From positions 1-64,000 of the forward strand of contig DAIMZO010000001.1 of assembly GCA_036733925.1 (NCBI GenBank): a stretch of DNA of 64,000 bases. The letters are read 5' to 3'. This document shows positions 8,799-16,589 of the stretch, in pieces. This DNA comes from UBA2897 sp036733925 (GTDB lineage: Bacteria > Bacillota > Negativicutes > Selenomonadales > Selenomonadaceae). The notes beneath the pieces were generated by a model, which was not told the DNA's origin, ran no database searches, and was given only the letters and a program-made list of their open reading frames with translations. The number at the start of each line of letters is the position of its first letter. Within the stretch, counting starts at the first letter, position 1. The position numbers were made by a program, and so were the translations under genes.

Positions 8799-10076
8799 AT
8801 GACAGTGGAGACGGAGGAGCTTCTTTCTTTTATTGACCGGGCGGTGTCGCCGGTGCATACGGTTCTGGCGGCGGCGGATTTCCTGCGCGGGGCAGGGTTT
8901 TCGGAGCTTTCGCTGGCAGAGCCTTGGGAGCTTGCTGAGGGCGGGCGGTATTTCGTCAAGGTGTACGGAACGACGCTGCTCGCGTTCACGTTCGGGGCGG
9001 ACGGGCCGCTGCGCATGGCGGCGGCACATACGGATTTCCCGTGCCTTCGGCTGAAGAGCGCACCGGGGATGGTGCGCGAGGGCTATGGCATGCTGAATGC
9101 CGAGCCTTACGGCGGCCTGATCCTGCGTTCGTGGCTCGACCGCCCGCTCGGGCTCGCGGGGCGTGTGGCACTCCGCGGCGAGGATGCGTTCTACCCGCGG
9201 GCCGTTCCCGTCGATTTCGGGCGCCCAATCGTGACGATCCCGAGCCTCGCCATCCACATGGACCGCAAGGTCAACGAGGACGGCGCGCTGAATGCGCAGG
9301 ACGATATGTTGCCGCTCGCGGCGCTCCTCGGCGACATGGGCGAGGGCGATTGGTGGCAGGCGGCGCTCGCGGCAGAGCTCGGCGTCCCACCGGAGGAAAT
9401 CCTCTCGTTCGAGCTTTCGACGTATCCGTATGAGCGCGGCTGCACGCTCGGACTAGCGGGCGAGCTGCTCTCCTCGCCGCGGCTCGACAACCTCACATCG
9501 GTTTGGGCGTGCCTGCGCGGCCTGGCGGACGCGTCGGCAGAGCAGGTGCCGTCCGGCGTGCGCCTCATCGCGCTCTTTGACAACGAGGAGGTCGGCAGCC
9601 GCACGAAGCAGGGCGCGGGCTCGATGGTGTTCTCTGACGTGCTCCGGCGCATCTACCGGACGCGCGGCGGGGACGAAGGCTGCGCGGAGGCCGTGGCGTC
9701 CGGCTTCCTGCTCTCCGTGGATGTCGCGCACGGCCTGCATCCCGACCACATGGACAAGTGCGACCCGGCCGTGCGCCCCGTGCTCGGCGGCGGTGCCGTC
9801 CTGAAGCAGGCGGCCTCGCAGTCGTATGCGGGAGATGCCGAGGCCATCGCCATCGTCCGGGAACTCGCGCGCCTGTCCGGCATCCCCGTGCAGGATTTCG
9901 TGAACCGCAGCGACAGCCGCGGCGGTTCGACGCTCGGCTCCATCGCGTCCGCGCTCGTTCCTGTGCGCACGATGGATGTCGGCGTGCCAATCCTCGCCAT
10001 GCATTCGGCGCGCGAGACGATGGCGGCCGCGGATGAGGACGCGCTTATCGCGCTCGCGCGGGCAGTGCTCGCCTGA
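8799..10076 (+). CDS. apeB: M18 family aspartyl aminopeptidase
   Basis: The 425-residue cytoplasmic zinc enzyme removes N-terminal acidic or other residues from peptides. Family metal-ligand motifs are visible in order: HTDFPCLR near the N-terminus, LDNLTS, FDNEEVGS with the catalytic and bridging glutamates, and MHSARE near the C-terminus. Length is normal for bacterial M18 enzymes. I chose the ATG at 8799 because GGGAGAGG stands just upstream; the longer frame from 8730 overlaps the hipA remnant and has no RBS. It is followed by a promoter for the pan operon and appears to be transcribed alone. Confidence 0.88.
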   Translation: MTVETEELLSFIDRAVSPVHTVLAAADFLRGAGFSELSLAEPWELAEGGRYFVKVYGTTLLAFTFGADGPLRMAAAHTDFPCLRLKSAPGMVREGYGMLNAEPYGGLILRSWLDRPLGLAGRVALRGEDAFYPRAVPVDFGRPIVTIPSLAIHMDRKVNEDGALNAQDDMLPLAALLGDMGEGDWWQAALAAELGVPPEEILSFELSTYPYERGCTLGLAGELLSSPRLDNLTSVWACLRGLADASAEQVPSGVRLIALFDNEEVGSRTKQGAGSMVFSDVLRRIYRTRGGDEGCAEAVASGFLLSVDVAHGLHPDHMDKCDPAVRPVLGGGAVLKQAASQSYAGDAEAIAIVRELARLSGIPVQDFVNRSDSRGGSTLGSIASALVPVRTMDVGVPILAMHSARETMAAADEDALIALARAVLA

Positions 10077-10116
10077 GCCGCCGTATAAGCATGGCAGGAT
10101 GCCATCGTCGGATCTT

Positions 10117-10145
10117 TTGCAAATCTCTTTTATCTGTGCTATGAT
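10117..10145 (+). promoter_or_regulatory. Promoter of the BASS transporter-panC-panD operon
   Basis: TTGCAA (10117-10122), a 17-base spacer and TATGAT (10140-10145) form a strong sigma-70-type promoter. It leaves an untranslated leader of about 250 bases before the first gene. Confidence 0.65.
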
Positions 10146-10151
10146 GGGGCG

Positions 10152-10391
10152 GATGGTAGAAGATGACACCGCATGAGCGGGTTGTACTTTTTTCCGATGG
10201 GATGGCAGATCGATGCTCCGCCCGTATCTGAGATTTTGAAAATCTGGAACGGGACGCGTGGACAGGAACCGTTTGCCGGATTCCGCGGAGTTCCCGGAGC
10301 TTTGCCGGGAGAACAGAAAAGAACATGGATGGCGGGGAACCCGCCGTTTATCGGCCTCTTTTACCAGAAAGAAAATTTTTGGCAAGGGAGG
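10152..10391 (+). promoter_or_regulatory. Long structured 5' leader of the pan operon
   Basis: The leader holds several possible hairpins: AGATTT..AAATCT enclosed by CCGT..ACGG near 10223-10252, TCCCGG/CCGGGA (10292-10297 with 10305-10310) and GGCGGG/CCCGCC (10331-10336 with 10340-10345). It ends in GGGAGG (10386-10391), the RBS for a TTG start. Pantothenate genes in some bacteria carry a 'pan' RNA motif, but I could not match this leader to it or to another class. Its length suggests post-initiation control. Confidence 0.35.
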
Positions 10392-10399
10392 TTTTTTAC

Positions 10400-11347
10400 T
10401 TGCAGAAAATGAAAAACGGCATCGTCGACTACATGGCGGTGCTCGTCGCGGCGGCGGGCGTCATCGGCGCCCTGTATCCGCCGGCGTTCGCCTGGGCCGG
10501 TCACTATGTGAGCTGGCTTTTGGGGCTCGTGATGTTCGGCATGGGCATGACGCTTTCGGTCGAGGACTTCCGGCGCGTGCTCGCGCGGCCGCGGTATGTG
10601 GCCATCGGCGTCTTCGCGCAGTTCCTGATCATGCCGCTCGTCGCGTACGCGCTCGTCCGGGTGTTCCAGTTGCCGCCGGAGCTCGCAATCGGCGTGATCC
10701 TGCTCGGCACATGCCCGGGCGGCACGGCTTCGAATGTCATCTCGTATCTCGCGCGCGGCGATGTTGCGCTGTCGGTCTCGATGACGATGACGACAACGAT
10801 TCTCGCGCCGGTTGTGACGCCGGCGCTGACGTATCTGCTCGCCGGGGCCTATATCGAGGTATCGTTCACCTCGATGATGCTCTCCATCGCAGAGATGGTT
10901 CTGCTGCCGGTCCTGCTCGGCCTGCTCGTGCATCAGTATTTCGAGGGGGCGGCGCGGCGCATCATGCCGGTGATGCCGGTCTTCTCGGTGCTCTGCATTG
11001 TGACGCTGGTCGGCTGCGTGGTCGCGCTTTCCGCGTCGAAACTGCTCGCGGTCGGCCCGCTCATGGCGGTGCTCGTCGTCCTGCACAACGGCTTCGGCCT
11101 CGCGCTCGGCTACGGGCTCGCGAAGCTTTTCGGCATGGAGAGCCGCGGCGCGCGGACGGTGTCGATCGAGGTCGGCATGCAGAACTCGGGGCTCGCAGTG
11201 AGCCTCGCGCTGCTGTATTTCAATCCGGCCACGGCGATTCCGGGCGCGATTTTTTCGGTATGGCACAATATCTCAGGTTCGCTGTTCGCCAATTTCTGGG
11301 TGCGGCACGATGAGAAGAAAGAACGGAAAGAGGTTGTATGCGGATGA
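10400..11347 (+). CDS. BASS-family transporter, possibly pantoate/ketopantoate uptake (PanS-like)
   Basis: The 315-residue membrane protein belongs to the bile acid:sodium symporter (BASS) superfamily, with about nine or ten hydrophobic segments and motifs GTCPGGTASN, M-T-M-T-T-T-I-L-A-P and the late EVGMQNSGLA. Family members carry bile acids, pyruvate or keto acids; PanS of Salmonella imports ketopantoate. Here the gene overlaps panC by 10 bases and panC overlaps panD, so I infer a pantothenate precursor as substrate. A TTG start at 10400 is preferred because GGGAGG lies 8 bases upstream; the ATG at 10409 is too far from it. No panB is present in the window, which fits an uptake role. Confidence 0.8.
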   Translation: MQKMKNGIVDYMAVLVAAAGVIGALYPPAFAWAGHYVSWLLGLVMFGMGMTLSVEDFRRVLARPRYVAIGVFAQFLIMPLVAYALVRVFQLPPELAIGVILLGTCPGGTASNVISYLARGDVALSVSMTMTTTILAPVVTPALTYLLAGAYIEVSFTSMMLSIAEMVLLPVLLGLLVHQYFEGAARRIMPVMPVFSVLCIVTLVGCVVALSASKLLAVGPLMAVLVVLHNGFGLALGYGLAKLFGMESRGARTVSIEVGMQNSGLAVSLALLYFNPATAIPGAIFSVWHNISGSLFANFWVRHDEKKERKEVVCG

Positions 11348-12204
11348 AGATGAAAGTTTTTACGACGCCGGGTGAAATGCAGGCTTGGGCGACGGAACAG
11401 AAAAAAGCTGGCAAGACGATCGGGCTCTGCCCGACGATGGGCGCGCTGCATGAGGGTCACATGACGCTGATGCGCGCGGCAAAGTCGGCGTGCGATGTCG
11501 TCATTGCGTCGGTATTCGTGAATCCGACGCAGTTCGCGCCGGGTGAGGACTATGAGAAATACCCGCGCCAGTTTGAGCAGGACTGCGAGAAGCTCGAACG
11601 CGAGGGCGTCGACGCGGTGTTCCATCCGGAGCCTGCGGCGATGTATCCGGAGGGATTCGGCACGTATGTGACGCCGGACTGCAACGAGACGAAGGTGCTC
11701 GAGGGCGCGCGCCGTCCAATCCACTTCCGCGGCGTCGCGACGGTCGTGACGAAGCTCATGAACATCACGCGCGCGGACCGCGCATTCTTCGGGCAGAAGG
11801 ACGCACAGCAGGTGGCCGTCGTGCAGCGGTTCACGGCAGACCTCAACATGCCGGTCGAGATCACGATGGTGCCAATCTGCCGCGAGGAGAGCGGCCTCGC
11901 GCGCAGCTCGCGCAACGCGTATATGGATGCGGATGAGAAGCAGGCCGCGACGGTGCTTTCGCGGAGCCTCAGAAAGGCAAAAGCAGCCTATGAGGCGGGG
12001 GAGCATTCGGCACAGAAACTCGTCGCCATCGCGCAGGCAGAGCTCGAGACCGAGCCGATGGCCCGCGTGGACTACGTGGCACTGCGCACGTTCCCGGCGC
12101 TGCAGCCGGTGGACGAGGTCGCGGAGCCGAGCCTGCTTGCGCTCGCCGTCTTCATCGGCAAGACGCGTCTGATCGATAACGTGATCCTGGGAGGTGAAGT
12201 ATGA
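11338..12204 (+). CDS. panC: Pantoate-beta-alanine ligase
   Basis: The 288-residue cytoplasmic enzyme joins pantoate and beta-alanine with ATP to give pantothenate. The N-terminal PTMGALHEGH carries the HIGH-type nucleotide-binding motif. FVNPTQF, the FFGQKDAQQ segment and the SSRNAY motif, which contacts the ATP phosphates, follow in order. Length is typical. It overlaps the upstream transporter and, by 4 bases, the downstream panD, so translation is coupled. In-frame ATGs at 11344 and 11350 are alternative starts. Confidence 0.95.
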   Translation: MRMKMKVFTTPGEMQAWATEQKKAGKTIGLCPTMGALHEGHMTLMRAAKSACDVVIASVFVNPTQFAPGEDYEKYPRQFEQDCEKLEREGVDAVFHPEPAAMYPEGFGTYVTPDCNETKVLEGARRPIHFRGVATVVTKLMNITRADRAFFGQKDAQQVAVVQRFTADLNMPVEITMVPICREESGLARSSRNAYMDADEKQAATVLSRSLRKAKAAYEAGEHSAQKLVAIAQAELETEPMARVDYVALRTFPALQPVDEVAEPSLLALAVFIGKTRLIDNVILGGEV

Positions 12205-12584
12205 TCCTGAATCTGCTCAAAAGCAAAATCCACTGCGCGACCGTGACCGAGGCGAACCTCGCCTATATGGGGAGTATCACCATCGACGAGGAGCTCATGG
12301 ACGCGGCGGGCATCCTGCGCAATGAGCGCGTGCAGGTCGTCGACAACAACAACGGCGCACGGCTCGAGACCTACGTGATCCCGGGCGCGCGCGGCTCCGG
12401 TGTCATCTGCCTGAACGGCGCGGCCGCGCGCCTTGCGCAGCCCGGCGATATCGTCATCATCATGGCATATGCCTTCTTCACTGAGGACGAGGCAAAGCAC
12501 TATGAGCCGACCGTCGTGATGGTAGATGAAAAGAACAAAGTCCGCGAAATCCGCCATCTCGAGAACGCCGGGGAAACGGCGTAA
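12201..12584 (+). CDS. panD: Aspartate 1-decarboxylase
   Basis: The 127-residue proenzyme makes beta-alanine from aspartate. It cleaves itself between glycine and serine in the motif YMGSITID (residues 22-29), turning S25 into the pyruvoyl cofactor. It supplies beta-alanine to PanC, which lies directly upstream with a 4-base overlap. All expected family features are present and the length is normal. A strong terminator follows. Confidence 0.95.
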   Translation: MILNLLKSKIHCATVTEANLAYMGSITIDEELMDAAGILRNERVQVVDNNNGARLETYVIPGARGSGVICLNGAAARLAQPGDIVIIMAYAFFTEDEAKHYEPTVVMVDEKNKVREIRHLENAGETA

Positions 12585-12610
12585 TCCCGCCGTGCAGATC
12601 CTGATATACG

Positions 12611-12660
12611 AAGGGGCCGCTGTGCAGGCTGATTTCAGCCCGCATAGCGGCCCCTTTCTG
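12611..12660 (+). terminator. Intrinsic terminator of the pan operon
   Basis: AAGGGGCCGCTGTGC (12611-12625) pairs with GCATAGCGGCCCCTT (12642-12656), followed by TTTCTG. The stem could also stop transcripts arriving from the fucO remnant on the other strand. Confidence 0.75.
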
Positions 12661-12686
12661 TGTGCTTCATAATCCGGACTTTCCGG

Positions 12687-13205
12687 TCAAGGCATCAATT
12701 TGCGGAAGAGCTCTTTGACCTGTTCTTTCGTCGCTTCGCGCGGGTTGCCCGGATAGCAGGCATCCTTCAGCGCGTCGGAGGCAATCTGGTCGAGATCCTC
12801 CTCTCTTATCTTATCGGTCGTCTTCGGGATGCCGACATCCTCGCCGAGTTTCGTCACCGCGGCAATCGCGGCGTCCTTAGCCTCCTCGGCAGTCATGGCG
12901 TCGATGCCCTCGACGCCCATCGCACGGCCGACATCGCGCAGGCGGTCGCCGGCGAAGTCGCGGTTGAACTCCATAGCGATCGGCAGGAGCATGGCGCACG
13001 CGACGCCGTGCGGCATATCATAATGCGCGGACAGCGTATGCGCCATCGCGTGGTCGATGCCGAGGCCGACATTCGAAAAGCCCATGCCGGCGACGTATTG
13101 GCCAAGCGCCATGCCTTCGCGCCCTTCCTGCGTATTCGCTACGGCGCCGCGCAGATGGCGGCTGATGAGCTTGATGGCTTCGAGGTGGAACATATCGGAG
13201 AGTTC
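12687..13205 (-). pseudogene. fucO: 3' half of lactaldehyde reductase / iron-containing alcohol dehydrogenase
   Basis: About 170 residues match the C-terminal half of FucO-type group III alcohol dehydrogenases: MFHLEAIKLISRHLRGAV, EGREGMALGQY, GMGFSNVGLGIDHAMAH with its iron-binding histidines, and the ending ACYPGNPREAT. Full-length proteins are about 380 residues. The N-terminal NAD-binding half is absent and the frame beyond about 13205 encodes unrelated sequence, so the gene is broken at that point. The breakpoint abuts the leader of the decayed nitrogenase-like cluster, which suggests one deletion or rearrangement joined the two. Confidence 0.75.
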
Positions 13206-13224
13206 CCAGACCCCATACAATACA

Positions 13225-13366
13225 TAGTAAACATATTTGATTTGCTTAGTACGGAATGCGGTGCGGCGGGGAACCCGAAATCGGGATCTTTGCCCTGGCC
13301 TATGAAAAAGATTCAAGGCCGGGCGGCATGACTCACTAGAGTTATGTTGCCCGGCCTTTTTGTTTT
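13225..13366 (+). promoter_or_regulatory. Leader with two-state attenuator before the nitrogenase-like remnant cluster
   Basis: GCCCTGGCCT (13292-13301) can pair with AGGCCGGGC (13316-13324). That same segment can instead pair with GCCCGGCCT (13349-13357) in an 18-base-pair stem followed by TTTTTGTTTT, a classic terminator. The two pairings exclude each other, as in riboswitch expression platforms. A possible aptamer with CCCGA/TCGGG hairpin lies at about 13250-13292. I cannot assign a ligand class. No clear promoter is left upstream; it may have been lost with the fucO breakpoint. Confidence 0.5.
13315..13366 (+). terminator. Leader terminator before the NifX-like gene
   Basis: AAGGCCGGGC (13315-13324) pairs with GCCCGGCCTT (13349-13358). 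The inner arms GGCATGAC and GTTATGTT continue the stem with wobble pairs, and a T-rich tail follows. It lies 35 bases before the next start codon. Confidence 0.7.
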
Positions 13367-13401
13367 ATCTCGGTGGAGATGAAACTGCATGGAGAGGAGT
13401 G

Positions 13402-13787
13402 ATGCGGATGGTTTTTCGAGCAGCGGCGGCCAGCAGTGATGGCGTGCATATCGACAGGCATTTTGGCCACGCGGATACGTTTTTTATCTACGAGGTAAAG
13501 GACGGCTGCATCCATTTCATCGAAAAACGCGCTGGCATATCCCCTGTCAACACGGGAAACATGAGGAAGGGGTGCTTCTGACCGCAGCAGAGCTTCTGAA
13601 GGATTGCCGCTATGTGTTCGTTGAGGCAATCGGGGGCCGCGCCGCGGATGCCCTTTCGGGGATCGGCATCATCCCTCTCGAGATCGGGGCGGGAGAGGCA
13701 GAGCTTGATGAGGCGCTGAAGGAAGTCGCAGGCTACGAAGAGCGGCGTGCGTCAGCCTTTGGCAGAAGGGAGGCCAATCATGGATAA
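13402..13787 (+). pseudogene. NifX/NafY-type cofactor-binding protein, frameshifted
   Basis: The start at 13402 has the RBS GGAGAGGAG. The first part reads VHIDRHFGHADTFFIYEV, the hallmark of the dinitrogenase iron-molybdenum cofactor-binding domain (NifX, NafY and NifB tails). After NTG the frame ends at TGA 13579, but the next frame carries on the same domain: EEGVLLTAAELLKDCRYVFVEAIGG to IGIIPLEIG. One missing base near 13555-13562, in an A-rich run, explains the break. Such proteins shuttle the NifB cofactor to nitrogenase-like enzymes, matching the nifB, nifH and component-1 remnants downstream. Confidence 0.7.
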
Positions 13788-14338
13788 GGAAAGAGTATGC
13801 GAAATGCATCCGTGCTTTGGCGCAAAGCAGAACCGAGGCAGAGTTCACCTGCCGGTGTCTCCGGGATGCAATCTTGAGTGCCGGTTCTGCGACCGGACCA
13901 TCAACGACGTCGAGGAACGTCCCAGCGTGACGGGACGGGTCATCGAGCCGGAGGAAGCGGCGGATTATGTGGGAAAGGCGCTGACCTTCTGCCCGGAGAT
14001 TGCGGTTGCGGGCATTGCAGGCCCCGGCGATACGCTGGCATCCGGAAGGTCAGCGCGGCCGGCATCGTGGTGAAGATCAACACGGTGCTGATCAAGGAAA
14101 TCAACCGGTTCCATATCCCGGTCATTGCCAAGACCGTAGCGGAGGAGGGGGCCTCTATCTACAATATCATCCCGCTGATCCCACAGGGCGAGTTCCGCAA
14201 CCTGTCGGCGCCGACCTGCCTGGATCTTTCCTTGGCGCGAGCGGAGGCGGGGAAATACATCGACGTATTCCGGCATTGCCAGCATTGCCGCGCGGACGCC
14301 GTGGGCGTGCCGGGCAAGAACAATTTCAGCCGGGAGGT
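13780..14338 (+). pseudogene. nifB: NifB-like radical SAM cofactor synthase, internally deleted
   Basis: Codons from ATG 13780 encode HPCFGAKQN and LPVSPGCNLECRFCDR, the NifB N-terminus with its radical SAM C-x3-C-x2-C cluster motif, up to GIAGPGDTLA. After about 14040 homology resumes in another frame with AAGIVVKINTVLI, IYNIIPLIPQGEF and FRHCQHCRADAVGVPG, the C-terminal NifB motifs. Roughly 100 or more codons between these blocks are missing and the frame is shifted. NifB makes the iron-sulfur precursor (NifB-co) of nitrogenase-type active sites. The gene cannot make an active enzyme. Confidence 0.8.
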
Positions 14339-14509
14339 CTCGAGTACAAGCCGTCGGCACATCAGGCAGACGAATACCGGGAACTGGCGAAGAAAATCGA
14401 GAACAACCGGCAGTTCGTCATCCCGAAACCCATGACGCAGGATCGGCTGGAGGAAATTCTTCTGGAGTACGGCCTCATGGACAACGTCGAGGATGATTAC
14501 CGGATTTGA
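14339..14509 (+). pseudogene. nifH: NifH-type Fe protein, C-terminal fragment
   Basis: The frame LEYKPSAHQADEYRELAKK followed by a VIPKPMTQDRLEEILLEYG block matches the last 55-60 residues of nitrogenase iron proteins (consensus EYxPxxxQAxEYRxLAxKI..IPxPITxDELEELLMEFG). The ATP-binding and cluster-binding parts are absent; the fragment is fused directly to the end of the nifB remnant. In the presumed ancestor the order would have been nifB, nifH, component-1 alpha. Confidence 0.75.
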
Positions 14510-14528
14510 GCCGATAAAGGAGAACATT

Positions 14529-16094
14529 ATGCCAAAGAAAATCAATCTGGATATGGCCGAGGTGGAACCGCGCGAACAGCGCCTCGGTACCATCATTGCC
14601 TGGGATGGCACGACAGAAGAATTGGAAAAGGCATCGAACTATGACGCGCGCGGAAAGGCGAAGCGCGGTTCGGGCAGTCCGTGCGACGGGTGCCGGCTCT
14701 GCGAACTATCCGGCCCGTTCACGCAGGGCTCTGTCTGCAGCGAGCAGATGGTAGAGTACCAGGCGGGGCATATCCGCGATGCCGTGCTGATCCAGCACGC
14801 GCCGGTCTGATGCGGCGCCGGGCAGGTCGAGTACAATTCGCTTTACCGCAACGGTCTCGTGATGCGCGGCTTCCCGGCGGAGAACCTCCGCATCACCAAT
14901 ACGAACCTCAAGGAAAGCGACATGGTCTTCGGCGCCGCGGACAAGCTCCGGCAGTCCATCGATGATGCCGTGGAACGCTATCATCCGAAAGCGGTCTTCA
15001 TCGCGTCATCGTGCGCCACCGGCATCATCGGCGAGGACATCGAAAGTGTTGCCGAGGAGAAAGAAGAGGAGCATGGCATCCCCGTCATCCCGCTCGCCTG
15101 CGAAGGCTTCCGGAGCAAGCATTGGTCGACGGGCTTCGATGCGACGCAGCACGGCATTCTGCGGCAGATCGTCAAGAAGCATCCGAAGAAGCAGGAAGAT
15201 CTCGTCAACGTGATCAACCTCTGGGGCTCCGACGTCTTCACGCCGATGCTGAAGCACTTCAACCTGCGCGTGAACTACGTCGTAGACCTCGCCTCTGTCG
15301 ACGAGCTGGCGCAGATGTCGGAGGCAGCGGCAACCGTAGGGTTCTGCTATACGCTGTCCTCCTATCTCGCGGCAGGGCTGGAGCAGCATTTCGGCGTGCC
15401 GGAGGTCAAGGCGCCGATGCCGTACGGCTTCCATGGCACGGACGCGTGGCTGCGCGAACTGGCGCGCGTCACGCACCGCGAGGAACTGGCGGAGAAATTC
15501 ATCGCCGAGGAACATGCGCGCGTCAAGCCGAAAGTCGAGGAGCTCCGGAAGAAGCTTAAGGGCGTCAAAGGCTTCGTCGCGACCGGGTCTGCGTATGCGC
15601 ACGGCCTGATCGAGGTCATGCGGGAGCTAGGCATCGAGGTCGACGGCTCGCGGATCTTCCATCACGATCCGGTCTACGACAGCGGCGATGCGCGCGAGGA
15701 TTCGCTCGGACACCTCAATGAGCAGTACGGCAAGGTCAATCATTTCCACGTTTCCAACCGGCAGCAGTATCAGCTCTACACGTTCCTCAAGGAATCCCAG
15801 CCGGACTTCCTGCTCATCCGGCACAACGGCCTCGCACCACTGGCCTCGCGCCTAGGCATCCCGTCTGCGCCGCTCGGCGATGAGCACCTCGCTGTCGGTT
15901 ACGATGGCATGATCAACATCGGTGAGACCGTGCTGGAGATCCTCGCGCACAAGAAATTCCACGACGATATCAAGGCTCATGTCGCCCTCCCCTACAAAGA
16001 CTGGTGGCTCAATCAGAAAGATGCCTATGTTTTGGCACGCCACCCGGAACTGATTCATGAAGATGGGGAAGGAAAGGAGGAAAAGCATGCCTAA
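14529..16094 (+). pseudogene. Nitrogenase component-1 alpha-like subunit with in-frame TGA
   Basis: A start with a good RBS (AAAGGAGAA) opens a frame of 521 codons, close to the usual length of NifD, VnfD and AnfD. It is interrupted once, by TGA at 14808-14810 (codon 94). Around it the protein reads HAPV-stop-CGAGQ where the family has HGPVGCG, so glycine GGN has probably become TGA just before the P-cluster-type cysteine. Downstream everything is intact (NTNLKESDMVFG, SSCATGIIGEDIE, PVIPLACEGF, ATGSAYAHG, DFLLIRHNG). It resembles group IV or alternative-nitrogenase-like subunits such as methylthio-alkane reductase MarD; which one I cannot tell. A beta subunit is missing. Confidence 0.75.
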
Positions 16095-16312
16095 ATAAGA
16101 CAGCGCTGCATGGTGGCGAGCTCCTGAAAGTGGATACGTTCTATCCGTCCAGCCAGACCTGTTCGGTCTGTGGGTATCAGAATCCTTTGACGAAGGATCT
16201 CGGTGTGCGCGAATGGGACTGCCCGCAGTGTGGGACGCATCACGATCGCGACACCAATGCTGCGAAAAATATCTTGAAACATGCGTTGGAAGAGAAATCC
16301 AACGTAGCATAA
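16095..16312 (+). pseudogene. tnpB: C-terminal remnant of TnpB (IS200/IS605 RNA-guided nuclease)
   Basis: The frame ending at 16312 reads LHGGELLKVDTFYPSSQ, then C-S-V-C-G-Y and C-P-Q-C-G zinc-ribbon cysteines, and finally DRDTNAAKNIL, the last RuvC motif of TnpB. About 70 of roughly 370-400 codons remain. The piece begins directly after the stop of the component-1-like gene, so insertion or later deletion removed whatever followed that gene, probably a beta subunit. The matching right end lies immediately downstream. Confidence 0.85.
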
Positions 16313-16441
16313 ATAACATCAGTACCGTGGGACACACGGGAATTCACGCTTGGGGAAATCGTGTAAGACGCCAATTCTTCGGAGGCGGTGCAGTGGTTGC
16401 TGAACCAAGAATCCCCCGGCTTTAGCCGTGGGGAGTGTCAA
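16313..16441 (+). mobile_element. IS200/IS605 right end with omega-RNA scaffold, copy 2
   Basis: Bases 16337-16441 repeat 1-105 with only a few mismatches (for example in the GGCGGTGCAGTGG stretch). The hairpin and GTGTCAA end define the right border of the transposon. The 3' part of the TnpB guide RNA would come from here, with the guide beginning at about 16441. No left end or TnpA gene is visible nearby, so this is a truncated element. Confidence 0.75.
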
Positions 16442-16554
16442 TTCAGCAAACATATCCTGTAAGCCTATAAAGATTACAGGCAAGAAAATATTCCATCTCC
16501 ACGGTACCAGAACCGTCAGAAATTTTGGATCTGGTACTTTGGGGATTTTTGTGG

Positions 16555-16583
16555 TTGACTTTTTTTTCGGATTGTCCTATAAT
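16555..16583 (+). promoter_or_regulatory. Promoter of the sulfur-carrier / sulfite reductase operon
   Basis: TTGACT (16555-16560), a 17-base spacer and TATAAT (16578-16583) form a near-perfect sigma-70 promoter, followed by a leader of about 200 bases. Confidence 0.8.
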
Positions 16584-16589
16584 GACGTT

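Noticed and set aside
10147..10223. A closing stem GGGCGGA/TCCGCCC for a pan-leader aptamer
   Set aside because: The 5' strand begins only two bases after the -10 box, so most of it would lie upstream of the transcription start.
13225..13292. Leader before the NifX-like gene as a third copy of the sulfur leader motif
   Set aside because: It shares only AAACATAT; the outer stem, UCA/AG loop and inner stem do not fit.
14808..14810. Selenocysteine encoded by the TGA in the component-1-like gene
   Set aside because: The aligned residue is glycine in the family, neighbours are clearly decayed and no obvious SECIS hairpin was recognised right after the codon; a nonsense mutation is simpler.
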